Shown in pieces: positions 42,843 to 54,303 of a stretch of DNA of 64,000 nt; position 1 is the first letter of the stretch; each line of letters opens with the position of its first letter. Source of the stretch: Pollenia angustigena (lineage: Eukaryota; Arthropoda; Insecta; Diptera; Polleniidae); the NCBI GenBank assembly GCA_930367215.1, contig OV884058.1, positions 215,120,208-215,184,207 on the forward strand, written 5' to 3'. A program made the position numbers and the translations under genes. Below the pieces are notes generated by a model. It did no database searches and was not told where the DNA came from. It was given only the letters and a program-made list of their open reading frames with translations.

Positions 42843-44139
42843 GCTGAGCCTTTGACCTACTAACAACTACAATTAATGTTCGAAGAATTTCAACCAATTG
42901 TAGTGGAGAATGTAAGAAGAGATAAGCTCACTGTTTATTGTTGATGTTTTTGTTTAAACTTTGATATTATTACAAGTAGAACTGTTGCATTTAATTCTTA
43001 AACGCTTAACAGTTTTATTTGGTTTAATATCTTTATCGTTTAAATTATATATCGAGTGTGAAAGGGGTCCTTATACCATATTTGAAAAGTTTCAAGGGTT
43101 TTTAGGTCATGGTTGACTTTCTTATGGAAACTCCCATATATAGATAATTTGATCGTTTTCATTTAAATTTTATAGAATTAGGAAAAAGTCATTTGCAAAA
43201 AAAAACTGTTTTTTACATACACAATCTGTGACCTACATATTTAACTCAGGCGCCAATTCTTTACCTCACTCCTTTTTGTTTTATTAATAAATTGTACAAA
43301 CACAACACGCCGACGTCATAATTTAAAACTTTTTGGTCTACTTGATATTTTAAGTCATTTATAACATTCCAAAAAAAAGTCGTATATGATATATGCCCAC
43401 TTTTTATTTTAGAAGTTAGTTTTGCACGAATGTCTTAAAAAGCTATTTGCAAAGTCTTGCGAAACACAAAAGAAAAAATGGGATTTAAAAAAAAAAAAAT
43501 TGCTTTAAAATGTATATAAAAAACACTCGATGGCATAACAAATTCTGCAAAATATTCCAAATTATGTTTTTAGTTTTCCCACTTTTGGTTTCATTTATGA
43601 CCATATTCATAATCTAAGAGAAAAAACTAGATATTTACACCAAATAATGAATTATTTATGAATTTGGAGTATACTTTTATATTGTGATGCCAACTTTTTT
43701 GGCTGAAAAAGCCCTTAGAAGCGCAAGTTTGAGATCTTAAAAGCGTCCAAAGGCACTAAGTTAATTTTATGTTAATATTATAGAAAAACAGTTAGAACAG
43801 TACACCACATAAACAAACTGATTTAAGCTACAAAAATAATATAATCGAAGTTATTTGAAACTTTATCATTTATATTGGGCAATAAAACTGTCTGCAAATT
43901 GACTTTAGGTTTTTTTATGTTTCTTTTGATGAAATTTTTCTGCCCACATAAGAAGCAAATATAAAATAGGTACAGCACAAAGTGTGTGGACGATTCCTCG
44001 CTATTTAATGTTCGGAATCGAATTATCAAAGTTCAGAGATGATCTGTTTATGATTTTGAACTAACGCAAATTCATTGAATTAAACATTTTTCTCACCTCC
44101 ACAAGTCTAGAAGATGACTTTTTCAGACTTGTACTTTTA
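42843..44139. other. no feature recognised
   Basis: AT-rich. A 'GTAGTGGAGAATG' snippet near 42900 recalls the dispersed-repeat ends, but no boundary can be drawn. No supported ORF. Confidence 0.5.
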
Positions 44140-44444
44140 GGTGCAGCCAGCGTTGCCAGAATTAAGATGTTATCTTATTTTTGAAGATTTTTTGAACAAA
44201 ATAAGATTTGAAGATTTTTTTTCTCAAATTAAGATTTTTTATTTTTAGAAATAAAGATTTTAACTTTAAGTTTGTACAACATTCATAATTTATTTTTTGC
44301 AGTTTTTTAAACATTATATTTTAAATACAATGAGGTTTTATATCAGCTATTCGTATTTTTATAAAGAATTATTTATTAAGCAAAACTTTCATGTATTTAG
44401 TACCAAAAGCTAAAACTAATGAAACTTAACCCTGGGATTACCGT

Positions 44445-44690
44445 CGTGGTCTGGCCAGACCGAATTTGTGTTTTCCTTGCAATATTTTTCGAATATAAGG
44501 AAAAAACAGGGGCGTGAGTTCCATAAATGATACGTGCTGAATCAAATGAAACTAATTTGGATTCGATTAAAGCAAGCTAGTGGGGTAAAATTCTTTTTTA
44601 TGTAAAAGTCTATGAAACTACCCTCTTGGCCAGACCAAATTCTTACAGGAAAAAATATCAAATAACAGAAACGTGAATTCTATAAATGCT
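44445..44690 (+). repeat. imperfect tandem duplication with TGGCCAGACC
   Basis: Two copies of a unit of about 190 bp: TGGCCAGACCGAATTTGTG (44453) and TGGCCAGACCAAATTC (44630), each followed by an ACAGGGGCGTGAGTTC / ACAGAAACGTGAATTC segment and a CATAAATG / TATAAATG segment. The second copy is split by the MITE at 44696-44945. Confidence 0.5.
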
Positions 44691-44695
44691 ATCGA

Positions 44696-44945
44696 GCCCT
44701 AACCGCGAAAATAACGTAAGCGACATGATTTTCAATTTTCGTTTTTTTTAATAAATGACTTTATTGGCAACGCTTGCATCATCTCCTAAAATGTCATGGT
44801 CACAAATGTACCGCTACGATTTTATAGCAAAAACTATTTTATTGTAAGCGACAAATTTCATACAAAATTAATATGAAATAAAATTTAAAAGCTCTCTCCT
44901 GTAAAATTTGATTCTGGGCGCTTACGTTATTTTTGCGGTTAGGGG
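44696..44945. mobile_element. 250-bp MITE with 4-bp TCGA target duplication
   Basis: Left tip GCCCTAACCGCGAAAATAAC and right tip (reverse-complemented) CCCCTAACCGCAAAAATAAC, both followed by GTAAGCG. TCGA lies at 44692-44695 and 44946-44949. It splits the second unit of a tandem repeat, and removal rejoins the unit. A 4-bp TSD is unusual among the MITEs in this window. Confidence 0.65.
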
Positions 44946-44994
44946 TCGATATGTTCTGAATTGAATGAATCAAGTTTGAATCAAATGTGTGGTA

Positions 44995-45926
44995 CACTGA
45001 AAGAATTTTCTTCGCAATACTAACGAATTTTGACATTAATCCCATGAAAAATTGCATTATAAAGGAACCTATGCAGCGCTTCGTTGGATCAATGAAACCT
45101 GTATCATTAAAAGGACTTAATGAAACATTACATTAGATCCATGAATATTATTCATTGGATGAATACTTTCAATAAAGTAAAATTTTTTTTTTTTTATTTT
45201 TTTTTTTATTTATTTTTTTTTCTTTTTTCTTATTTTATTTTACTTTATTTTATTTTTATTTTTTTTTCTGTCTCTGGTGGGATTTGAACATGTAACCTCG
45301 GTGCTGATAGACTAGCTCACTACCAGCTAGTCTACCGGGGCAGTGTAGTTTTTGTAGAAAAAAACTATGTTTTTTTCTCAATTAAGACCGTAAATATGAG
45401 ATTAAATTGTCCATAATAACAATAACAACGTTGATTGAAAGTGGATTGAAAGTTTTTGTTTCATTACTATAATGACATTTTTATTGTCATAATGAAAATT
45501 TAAATTTATGAAGGCAATTATTGAAATATGTTGCTTTTATAAAAAAATTTTTTGATTTCATAAATTTAATGGCATACATGTAACATTCGATGCATGAAAT
45601 TATTAAATCTTACATTTTTTAATTAACAATTAAACATTTTTTTAAGGAAACTATAATTTTGTATTAATTTATGAATATAGTTATGTTTGTATATTGTTTT
45701 TTTAAGTTCCCAATTAAAATTTTTTGTTTAACTTGGACAAATTTAAGTTTTCATATATCCAATGAAAATTTTTAACGTAATTACGAAATCTAATGAAGCG
45801 ATTTTAACGAAAATACTTCATCAAACCTATGAAATTCCATTTAGACAATGAAAATTTTCATTTACCCAAGGAAAACTTTTTGATGAAAATGATTCATTAA
45901 ATATATGAAGCATTTTTCTTTCAGTG
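44995..45926. mobile_element. MITE-like element with TA target duplication, inside the hAT
   Basis: Tips CACTGAAAGAA on both sides (right one reverse-complemented), TA at 44993-44994 and 45927-45928. Length 932 bp including a SINE-like insert. The interior repeats AATGAAA/TTTCATT motifs in both arms (CCAATGAAAATTTT, TTCATTGGATGAATAC). Tc1/mariner affinity is inferred from TA. Confidence 0.65.
45181..45352 (-). mobile_element. candidate tRNA-derived SINE
   Basis: On the minus strand a GC-rich head at about 45352-45266 reads TGCCCCGGTAGACTAGCTGG (box-A-like TAGACTAGCTGG) and, 50 bp on, TGTTCAAATCCCACC (box-B-like GTTCAAATCCC). It is followed directly by an 80-bp A-rich tail (minus strand) at 45265-45181. 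Head-plus-A-tail is the standard SINE layout. The anticodon arm (CTAGCTCAC/GTGAGCTAG hairpin) is visible. No TSD was found. Confidence 0.55.
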
Positions 45927-46907
45927 TAGATGCGAAAAAGATGTGCAAAACTAAGGACTTCATATTCGATGACTTGCATGTAAAATAAAATAATAAAATT
46001 ATATAATAAATTCCTATAATCTAGCATAATATGCATACGTTCAATAAAAAACATATTTATTTACTTTTTATATAATTGGGGTTAAGAAGCTTTTAGTTTA
46101 AAAATTCCACATTCCATGTTTATGATAATTTTTAAAAAAAGTATATATACATAAGTGCTTAATAATATCTTTCAAAAAGTGTACCAACATTAATAAAAAT
46201 TATTACTAAAAATTCTATTAGGAATATATTTAGGAAAATCCATATTTTTCAATGAGATTTTTTTAAGTGCAATTTTCTCAAAATGCCTTCGATATAATAA
46301 CGGTATCAAAAAATATTAAATTGAGAACCCTTAAGATTTTATATGATGTATGAGCTTCATAGCTCCCAAACTAAAATTTTTTTGCCCAAAATCTATACAT
46401 CTCTAATATTAGAAATTAATTACTTTCGATGAAACTTCTTTATATAGACAGAGTTTTTTACGTTCTTATTTATTAGAAATTAAATGCATTTAAAATGTAT
46501 TTTTTTGGAAAATATAACTAAAAACACAATTTTAAACCTACAATTTAATTTTTTTTAAAAATATCGCAGTTACGTATATCAATTTAAATAGTTTGCATAA
46601 AAAAAGAAGTCTCTCTTAAAAAATTAATGATTTTTACATTAAAGCCTTCGTTATAAAAATTTTCAAGATTTTTCTCTCTAAAATAAGTTTTTTTTTCGCC
46701 AAAAGAAGATTTTCCTTCCAAATCTTCTGGCAACGCTGGTTGCAGCATTTCTTGAGCTTATTGGTGAGAGGATTAGGAAGGGCTTCTCAGTTTCATGTAC
46801 TCTGCAATCCTTTTTTGTTTTGTAATTTTCAAACTTTTCGAATTGAAGTTGGCTGTGGGTGTATTTGTATTTATATGTAATCTATCTATATATATATGTA
46901 TATACAT

Positions 46908-48289
46908 TAGGGTGGCCGTTATTTTCTTTTTTTTGATTTCTTATATTCTCCCCCCCCAAATCGGTTCAGTTTTATGTAAAAAAAAATACAAAAAAATTTC
47001 GTAGCGATAAGTTGTGTTTTAGGGGGGGCGTCCGCCCCTCAAAGTTTGCCATCAAGCCATTTATTCAAATGTAATTTGTTTGCATATGACTATCTCTTAA
47101 AAACAACATTTTACAAGAACATGATATATGGCAATATTTTAGCTCTTCTAGTCAACAACATTAGCCTCGAAGAAAGTTTTTTGCTAAAATTAATATTTAA
47201 GAAAATAATTAAGAAAATAACAACAAAATTCCAAACATTTTATATACGTTTTATATATATAAAAGAGGGATTTAATGTCAAGTGAACTAATTTTGAAATC
47301 GAAATCTTTCGATTTGGATGAAATTTGCACCACCGTTAGTCCCATTGAATAGTAGTTCAGACACAAATTTTCAACAAGATCGGTCAAAAAGTTTCTGAGT
47401 TTGGGGGGGTCAAAGTTTGAAATTTTGGCCATATAGGTGTTCTTTCACATCCATGTAACTTATTACCAATTGGGGTTAGCAAAATTTGTCCCAAGCAGCT
47501 TAGATAGCTATTTGATCAATCTTTAAAAAAAAAATTTTTTTTTGTTTTTTTTTGAATTTTTTAAAATTTTTTTTTTAAATTTACAACTTGGCAAAAAAAA
47601 AAAAAAGTTTTAAAATATGTTAAAAAATTTTTTAAAAAAACCAAAAAATTTTTTTTAAAAAGATTGATTTAATAGCTATCTAAGCTGCTTGAGACAAATT
47701 TTGCTAACCCCAATTGGTAATAAGTTACATGGATGTGAAAGAACACCTGTATGGCCAAAATTTCAAACTTTGACCCTCCCAAACTCAGAAACTTTTTGAC
47801 CGATCTTGTTGAAAATTTGTGTCTGAACTACTATTCAATGGGACTAACGGTGGTGCAAATTTCATCCAAATCGAAAGATTTCGATTTCAAAATTAGTTCA
47901 CTTGACATTAAATCCCTCTTTTATATATATAAAACGTATATAAAATGTTTGGAATTTTGTTGTTATTTTCTTAATTATTTTCTTAAATATTAATTTTAGC
48001 AAAAAACTTTCTTCGAGGCTAATGTTGTTGACTAGAAGAGCTAAAATATTGCCATATACCATGTTCTTGTAAAATGTTGTTTTTAAGAGATAGTCATATG
48101 CAAACAAATTACATTTGAATAAATGGCTTGATGGCAAACTTTGAGGGGCCGACGCCCCCCCTAAAACACAACTTATCGCTACGAAATTTTTTTGTATTTT
48201 TTTTTACATAAAACTGAACCGATTTGGGGGGGGGGAGAATATAAGAAATCAAAAAAAAAAAGTTCTCCATACAACTAACGGCCACGCTA
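46908..48289. mobile_element. near-perfect 1.4-kb palindromic hAT-like element inside the Helitron
   Basis: Tips TAGGGTGGCCGTTA and TAGCGTGGCCGTTA (right one reverse-complemented). An 8-bp duplication ATATACAT lies at 46900-46907 and 48290-48297. Two arms of about 690 bp meet near 47600. They are so alike that mirror-image open frames of 80 codons (47190-47432 minus, 47751-47993 plus) are identical in protein sequence. The TAGGG tip plus 8-bp TSD suggests hAT. The frames have no recognisable domain and are probably non-coding. Confidence 0.75.
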
Positions 48290-48479
48290 ATATACATATA
48301 AGACAGGATGTGTGTATGTAACGTATGGACTCCAAAACGGCTGGGCCGATTTTGATCAAATTTTCACGGAATCTTCAGAATATTCATGCGGGTGACCCTG
48401 TGCAGTCTGATTTTTGATTTTTGGTCTGCGGGCGGAGGGGCGTGGCAAAATCCAATTTTCATATTGCACCACCAATGAC

Positions 48480-49430
48480 ATCTATATAATTTGGACGATT
48501 TTTTCTTTAAAATGATCGCCATGGTCCAACTTAGATTTATACGAAAATACAATTTTGACCCGCCCACATTTACGCCCACTTTTTTCGAATTACCTACTAT
48601 CAGAAAACGGCTCAATCGATTTGATAAAATTTTCTTTCAAATGTTCGTATTAATACATTTAAAGTTTTCATCGAAAGAAAAATTTACCACGCCTATTTTT
48701 ACGCCCACTTTTTCTATTAAGCGCATAACTTGAGAACGGCTTGACCGATTTGGAATATTTTTTCTATAAAATCATCGCCATGGTCCAACTTAGATTTATA
48801 CGAAAAGAAAATTTTGCCCCGCCCACTTTTAAGCCCACTTTTTTCGAACTACATAAATCAGAAAACGGCTCCATCGATTTGACTAATTTTTCTTTCAAAT
48901 GTTCGTATTAATCCATTTTAAGTTTTCATCGAGAGAAAAATTTACCACGCCTACTTTTACGCACACTTTTTCTATGAAGCGAATAACTTGAGAACGGCTT
49001 GACCGATTTGGACTATTTTTTCTATAAAATCATCGCCATGGTCCAACTTAGATTTATACTAAAAGAAAATTTTGCACCGCCCACTTTTACGCCCACTTTT
49101 TTCGAACTACATAAATCAGAAAACGGCTCCATCGATTTGACTAATTTTTCTTTCAAATGTTCGTATTAATCCATTTTATGTTTTCATCGAAAGAAAAATT
49201 TACCACGCCTACTTTTACGCACACTTTTTCTATTAAGCGAATAACTTGAGAACGGCTTGACCGATTTTTTCTATAAAATCATCGCCATGGTCCAACTTAG
49301 ATTTATACGGAAAGAAAATTTTGCCCCGCCCACTTTAACTCCCACTTTTTTTGATTTACCTAAAATCAGAAAACGGCTCCATCGATTGGACAAATTTTTC
49401 TTTCAAATGTTCGTATCTTTTTAACGGGTT
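48480..49430 (+). repeat. tandem array of a ~255-bp unit in the Helitron
   Basis: The landmark ATCGCCATGGTCCAACTTAG recurs at 48515, 48774, 49032 and 49281 (spacings 259, 258, 249). Each unit also has GAGAACGGCTTGACCGATTT, ACGCCCACTTTTT and CAAATGTTCGTAT. About 3.7 copies with a few substitutions. Internal minisatellites are common in non-autonomous Helitrons. Confidence 0.85.
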
Positions 49431-49464
49431 TTAAAAATCGAACGTAAACATTTTTCCTAATTTG

Positions 49465-49482
49465 GACAGGACAACGTCTGTC
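49465..49482 (+). terminator. Helitron 3' hairpin
   Basis: GACAG and CTGTC form a 5-bp stem around an 8-nt loop, ending 11 nt before the CTAG end. In Helitrons this hairpin marks termination of rolling-circle transfer. Confidence 0.7.
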
Positions 49483-49494
49483 GGGTCAGCTAGT

Positions 49495-50821
49495 ATACAT
49501 ATAAAAGGGAAAAGACAAGATTAAAATATAAAAATTGCATGACTGGAATTTCATAATCTGTGGCCATGTTCTGTGATTCTCGCATCGAGAAACTTTTCGA
49601 TTGAAATGTGTGAAATGAAACAAAAAAAAAAAACATATAATGAAACAAACAGCTATCTGTTACGTTGTTGACGAGTACTAGCTGTCAAGTAAGAAAATTA
49701 CTCGCCAATTTACAAAAAAAGACACAGTTTTTCCTCCCTATTCGAGAAACAATGGAATATTGCGTGCCATATATTTTCGATGCAAGAAGTTCTCAGTAAA
49801 GTTAAAGAAAACGGATAATAATTAAAAAAAAATTTTAAAATATTACAAATCTAGACGATGACGTACAATTTTTATTACGAAATTTTTGCACTCGTCTCAA
49901 AATTAAACTTTAATAATATTGTGTTAAATATATATAGTTTTTGTTGCAATTGTAAATTTTTTTAAGAAGTAAAGAAACATACCCCTTATTGTTAGTACAT
50001 TTTTAAATACTCTTAATACTTAATACTCGGCAGCCATCTGGTGTTTGATACCTGTGTTTCCATTAATAAGCTTGTAAAGTGTGATTTTTTAGAGTGTAAT
50101 AACTTTGAGTTGGCATCCCTGCTTTATTTGAGCACCGATTTTATAGCTGATAGTTGCTTTGAAATTTCATTATGAATCGACTTACACCAGAGCAACGTGT
50201 GTAACAGCTTTCTTTCTGCGACGATATGTATTTCGAACAGTTTTTTTTTTATCTATATAAACACAAAATTACATAATATTTTCTACTGAATCATCAAAAA
50301 AAAAACTTTTTTATTTCTAGGTATGTACTTTGGGCTATAACCAAATTTTTGGCATAGAAACACGGATTGGCCAAGAATGTTTTAGTAATGAAAACACCTG
50401 TCTCCCGTCGTTTTGCGAAAAAAAACCTCACGAAGGGAAGCAAATTTCTAAAACCTTCCAAGAATTGTAAACCGTAGGAAAATTTTTAAATCTAAAGCAG
50501 GGGATAAATTTTAAAATAGCATTAAAGTGATTCGTATACGAATATATGTATACAAATATCAAGTGTACAGTTTTTAAAATTTCAATAAGATAAAAATGGT
50601 TGTTTTCAAACTTTAACCCAATCCCTGCGTAAACTTTTTTAACAATCCAAAAAAATTATCATATTTTTTATTAATAACTTTTAATGTTCTACACGACTAT
50701 ACTATGCCTTTTTTGATATTAGCAAAAAGTTTGAAAAAGTTATAGCCCTAATGTACATATTATATGTTTTCTATTTTATTATAAAAAAAATTTTTTTAAA
50801 CTTTATTTTTATTAATTATAG
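49495..50821. other. mostly unassigned; possible mariner start codon region
   Basis: At 50173 a + frame reads MNRLTPEQRV, reminiscent of the start of DUF4817-type mariner transposases (compare MERYTIQQRV at 41863), but it meets a stop at once and nothing further aligns. The rest is AT-rich without recognised features. Confidence 0.3.
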
Positions 50822-51520
50822 CCACACCACAATAGTGGAGAGGGTATTATGCATTTGTGCTGATGTGTGTAACGCCTTAAAATAGTGGTCCAAGACCCAC
50901 CTTAAAGTATACCGATCTACTCAGAATCACTTTCTGAGTCGAACTAACGATGCCCGTCCGGCTGGCTGGCTGTCCATGTAACCTTGTGAGCAAAGTACAG
51001 GTCGCAATTTTCGAGATAATTTGATAAAATTTGGCTCATAGGTTCTTATTGGCACAAGGATTAAGCCTATTGAAAATGGGCCGAATCGTAGGACCACGAG
51101 GGAAGATAGGGGGAAATTTCTTCTTCACAGAAACTATCAAACCGATTTTAATGAAATTTAAATCATAGATAGAACCATATCTATATGGAAACAAAATGTA
51201 TAAATTTAAAAAAAAAATCGGACCACGAGGGGAGATAGGGGCAATTTCTGCCTCAAACCGATTTTAATGAAATTTAAAACATAGATAGATCCATATCTAT
51301 AGGGATACATTAGCTATACAGTTTTTAAAAAATAGGACGACAAGGGGAGGCAGGGGGCAATTTCTGCCTCTCACAAACTTTCAAACCGATTTTCATGAAG
51401 TTTATAAACATAGTAAATCCATATTTACATGGACACATAAGCATGATGTGTTTTTAAATACTGTAGTGTAGGGTATCATATGGTCGGGCTTGACCGACTA
51501 TACTTTCTTACTTGTTTATC
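50822..51520 (+). repeat. dispersed repeat (GTGGAGAGGGTATTATGC family)
   Basis: Starts ACACCACAATAGTGGAGAGG and ends GGTCGGGCTTGACCGACTAT, ACTTTCTTACTTG. The middle has a ~100-bp subrepeat (GGACCACGAGGGGAGATAGG, CAAACCGATTTTAATG, ATAGATCCATATCTAT) three times. An inverted full copy lies at 53706-54303 and partial copies at 9841-10322, 55500-55640 and 55869-56958. No ORF. Class unknown. Confidence 0.75.
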
Positions 51521-51762
51521 ATATAAATTTGCACATAAAATAACGTACATATGTCCCAGCAAATACAGAAATACACCATATGTATTGCCGAACGAATTGC
51601 CTGCACGGGAAATATTATTGCGGCAATAATCGATTTCGAATTGCGGAAGATACATCTTCCGAAAAGAAACATGTCTCGATGGCAATGCTCCTAAAGCCCT
51701 TATGACACTACATTTTTAATGCATTGTTTAAGTTTTGGTGGACAGCATAAATTTAACGTAAG

Positions 51763-51841
51763 TGCCGGTTCACACACGTCAATTTTGACTCGTCAAGTCT
51801 TGAGTTTTTAGGAGAGAGGGGAAAATAAATGGCATTCTCTT
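51763..51841 (+). mobile_element. half copy of the 142-bp TTA MITE
   Basis: GTGCCGGTTCACACACGTCA through GGCATTCTCTTT matches 8249-8330. The second half is missing. Confidence 0.75.
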
Positions 51842-51873
51842 TAATAGAAAAATTTACCAAGTGCAAAGAGTTA

Positions 51874-52055
51874 AGGCGCCGTTAGCCGGGAGTAACAGTA
51901 ACTTAACCTTACCGTAAAAAAGTAAGACCAATCTATTTCTTACAGATTGAGACGTAACATCTTACTCCTTACTATAATATTTCTAATTGCTTTACATACA
52001 ACAAAATGAAGCATCTGATTTGCAACGTTATTGTTACTGCCGGCTAACTGAGCCT
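51874..52055. mobile_element. 182-bp MITE with TTA target duplication
   Basis: Left tip AGGCGCCGTTAGCCGGGAGT and right tip (reverse-complemented) AGGCTCAGTTAGCCGGCAGT, then AACA. TTA lies at 51871-51873 and 52056-52058. Harbinger-like by TSD. Confidence 0.75.
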
Positions 52056-52382
52056 TTAAGCTGTATTAAGATGAAAGCCAAAATGTCAAAAAATTTACTA
52101 AAGTTATCGATAAAAAATGAAGTTATGTCAAAAAAATTGTGAAATTGTTCAACTTAAAATTGACATTTCATGCTTGAAATATTAAAGGTGTTGCTGAATC
52201 AACGTTTTATAGGCAAATTCAGCGATTTACCGCTTTTTGTTTGTTTTGTTTTTATGTTTCTCATAAACAAAAAGTTGACAACATTTCATGAAATAAACAA
52301 AACTATAATAAAATAAAAAAAACTTTGTTTACATTTTTTATAGTTTGCTCTTTCTAACATCTACTGTTATGTAATGTCATAA

Positions 52383-52693
52383 CACAGCGTCTCCACGTAA
52401 CAATTTTTATTGCTAAGCACAAGCAAAAACGTCGCCCGAACAATGGCGCAATATTTGCTGATTATATTACTGGAGAACACATGAAATTGCTTTGCCATAA
52501 ACAAACGTACAGTGAAATGAAATGTCGGATATATGACAACTGATTTTACAGCAGTTTGCTTAGCAATAAGAAGTGCAATCATTTCGCAATGGATTGCCAC
52601 TCATAGCAATATGCAGTCTATACGGCCCAAATTTAATTGAGCAATCAAATTTGACGTTTGCCGCAATAAATATTGCTACGTGGAGACCCGGGA
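52383..52693. mobile_element. MITE-like inverted-repeat element
   Basis: GTCTCCACGTAACAATTTTTATTGC on the left is mirrored by GCAATAAATATTGCTACGTG and GAGACCC on the right. TAA flanks are possible at 52380-52382 and 52694-52696, but the outermost bases do not pair well. The open frame that begins at 52680 in its edge is not supported as a gene. Confidence 0.55.
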
Positions 52694-52699
52694 TAAGGA

Positions 52700-53705
52700 C
52701 TTAAGCAATACGCAAGAGCTTTTGCTAGACGATAAACTAGCAATATTGCCAGATAACCGCTTATTAGACAAGAGGAAGATATCGCGAAAACATCATAAGA
52801 ATGATAAAAAGAAGATTTTGTGTTTTAAAAATATTCATTTACATATAACCACAGATTTTGAGTTTAAATTAAAAAGTTTATTACATAAATTACACAAGGG
52901 AAAACATTTTAACTTTTTTTGTGCGGTCTGGAATTTTTACTAATTTGAGGTCGCTGATTTCAAATCGAAGCTCCATTTTTTTCTATCAGCTCTAGTTTTC
53001 GATATACGATATAGTTTTAGATATACCGTTATGTCCAAAATTAAGAAACTTTCACTACATCTATTGAAATAACTTGAAAGCTGTTGACCATATTCAATAA
53101 AAAAAAAAATTCGAAACTCGGCAATAATATAACCTTTAAGACGTTTTTTTAAATATGCCCTGTAGTTTCAGAGATCTCGTTGAATTTTGGAATAAAAAAT
53201 AGGAAATATTTGAAAAAAAAAAAATTTTTGTTCCTTAAAAATTCATAAAAAAATAAAAACGCGACAAAAATCACAGTTTTGGTCTAAAAAAACTTAGCTT
53301 TTTTTTTAATGAAATGAGGTTTGTTTCATTAAAATCGGTGCACAACTTTTGATTTTGTTCACAATTTATTGATAACGATTTTCATACAAAAAAGAAAAAA
53401 CGTTCATGACACATATTCAGTTTTCTCAGTATGTAAATTGTGATGTTTTCTTTCATTTCTCCCCTCATTTTCTTAACGCTAACGTGAAAAATATGATGAT
53501 TCGCTCATTCATTTCTTGTAGGGTTGTTACAGAACTCAGCTTAGTTCTCTAATAGCTTAAAAAATCATTATCATTTAGATAACGGCCTTTTTTTATTTAT
53601 TTTTTGAAACACATAAAATTCCCAAATGGATGTATATTAATATACAATAAAATTTTTTTTTCTTTATATATATTTCTTTTTTTTTTAACAATTAAAGAAA
53701 GAAAA
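52700..53705. other. no feature recognised
   Basis: AT-rich sequence. The longest open frame (52680-52943, Lys-rich) starts in the edge of the neighbouring MITE and has no recognisable motif. Between 52056 and 52380 there is likewise nothing. Confidence 0.5.
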
Positions 53706-54303
53706 ACAAGTAAGAAAGTAAAGTCGGTCAAGCCCGACCATATGATACCCTACAACACAGTATTTAAAAACACGTCATGCTTATGTGTCCATATAAATAT
53801 GGATTTATCTATGTTTATAAACTTCATGAAAATCGGTTTGAAAGTTTGTGAGAGGCAGAAATTGGCCCCTGCCTCCCCTTGTGGTCCTATTTTTTTAAAA
53901 CTGTATAGTTAATGTGTCCATATAGATATGGATCTATCTATGTTTTAAATTTCATTAAAATCGGTTTGAGAGGCAGAAATTGCCCCTATCTCCCCTCATG
54001 ATCCGATTTTTTTTAAAAATTTATACATTTTGTGTCCATATAGATATGGTTCTATCTATGATTTAAATTTCATTAAAATCGGTTTGATAGTTTCTGAGAT
54101 GAAGAAATTGCCCCCTAGCTTCCCTCGTGGTCCTACGATTCGGCCCATTTTCGATAGGCTTGGTCCCTGTGCCTGAGTTCGACTCAGAAAATGATTCTGA
54201 GTAGATCGGTATACTTTAAGGTGGGGTAGGACCACTATTTTAAGGCGTTACACACATAAGCACAAATGCATAATACCCTCTCCACTATTGTGGTGTGGGT
54301 ATA
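53706..54303 (-). repeat. dispersed repeat, inverted copy of 50822-51520
   Basis: Starts CAAGTAAGAAAGTAAAGTCG and ends CTCCACTATTGTGGTGTGGG, the mirror of the copy at 50822-51520, with the same subrepeats. The two copies face each other across 2.2 kb. Confidence 0.75.

Larger units (their letters stand above)
44148..46738. mobile_element. hAT element without recognisable transposase, holding two MITEs
   Basis: TIR CAGCGTTGCCAGAA on both ends (right one reverse-complemented). The 8-bp flanks GGTGCAGC (44140-44147) and GTTGCAGC (46739-46746) differ by one base. Both arms carry AAGATTTT-rich subterminal repeats. Length 2,591 bp, of which about 1.2 kb is later insertion (44696-44945 and 44995-45926). 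Confidence 0.75.
46881..49493 (+). mobile_element. non-autonomous Helitron
   Basis: The 5' end is TC (TCTATCTATATATATATG) after an A at 46880. The 3' end is CTAG at 49490-49493 before T, so it sits between A and T as Helitrons do. A terminal hairpin (GACAG...CTGTC, 49465-49482) lies 11 nt before the end, and GTCGGGTCAGCTAG is the familiar insect Helitron terminus. The body carries a ~255-bp tandem array. There is no Rep/helicase gene. The 5' part was later hit by the palindrome 46908-48289. Confidence 0.8.

Noticed and set aside
47190..47993. Two identical 80-aa open frames on opposite strands
   Set aside because: They are mirror images inside the palindrome's arms, have no domain, and arise automatically from the inverted repeat; not called as genes.
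52680..52943. 87-codon Lys-rich frame
   Set aside because: It starts inside a MITE end, has biased low-complexity composition and no recognisable motif.
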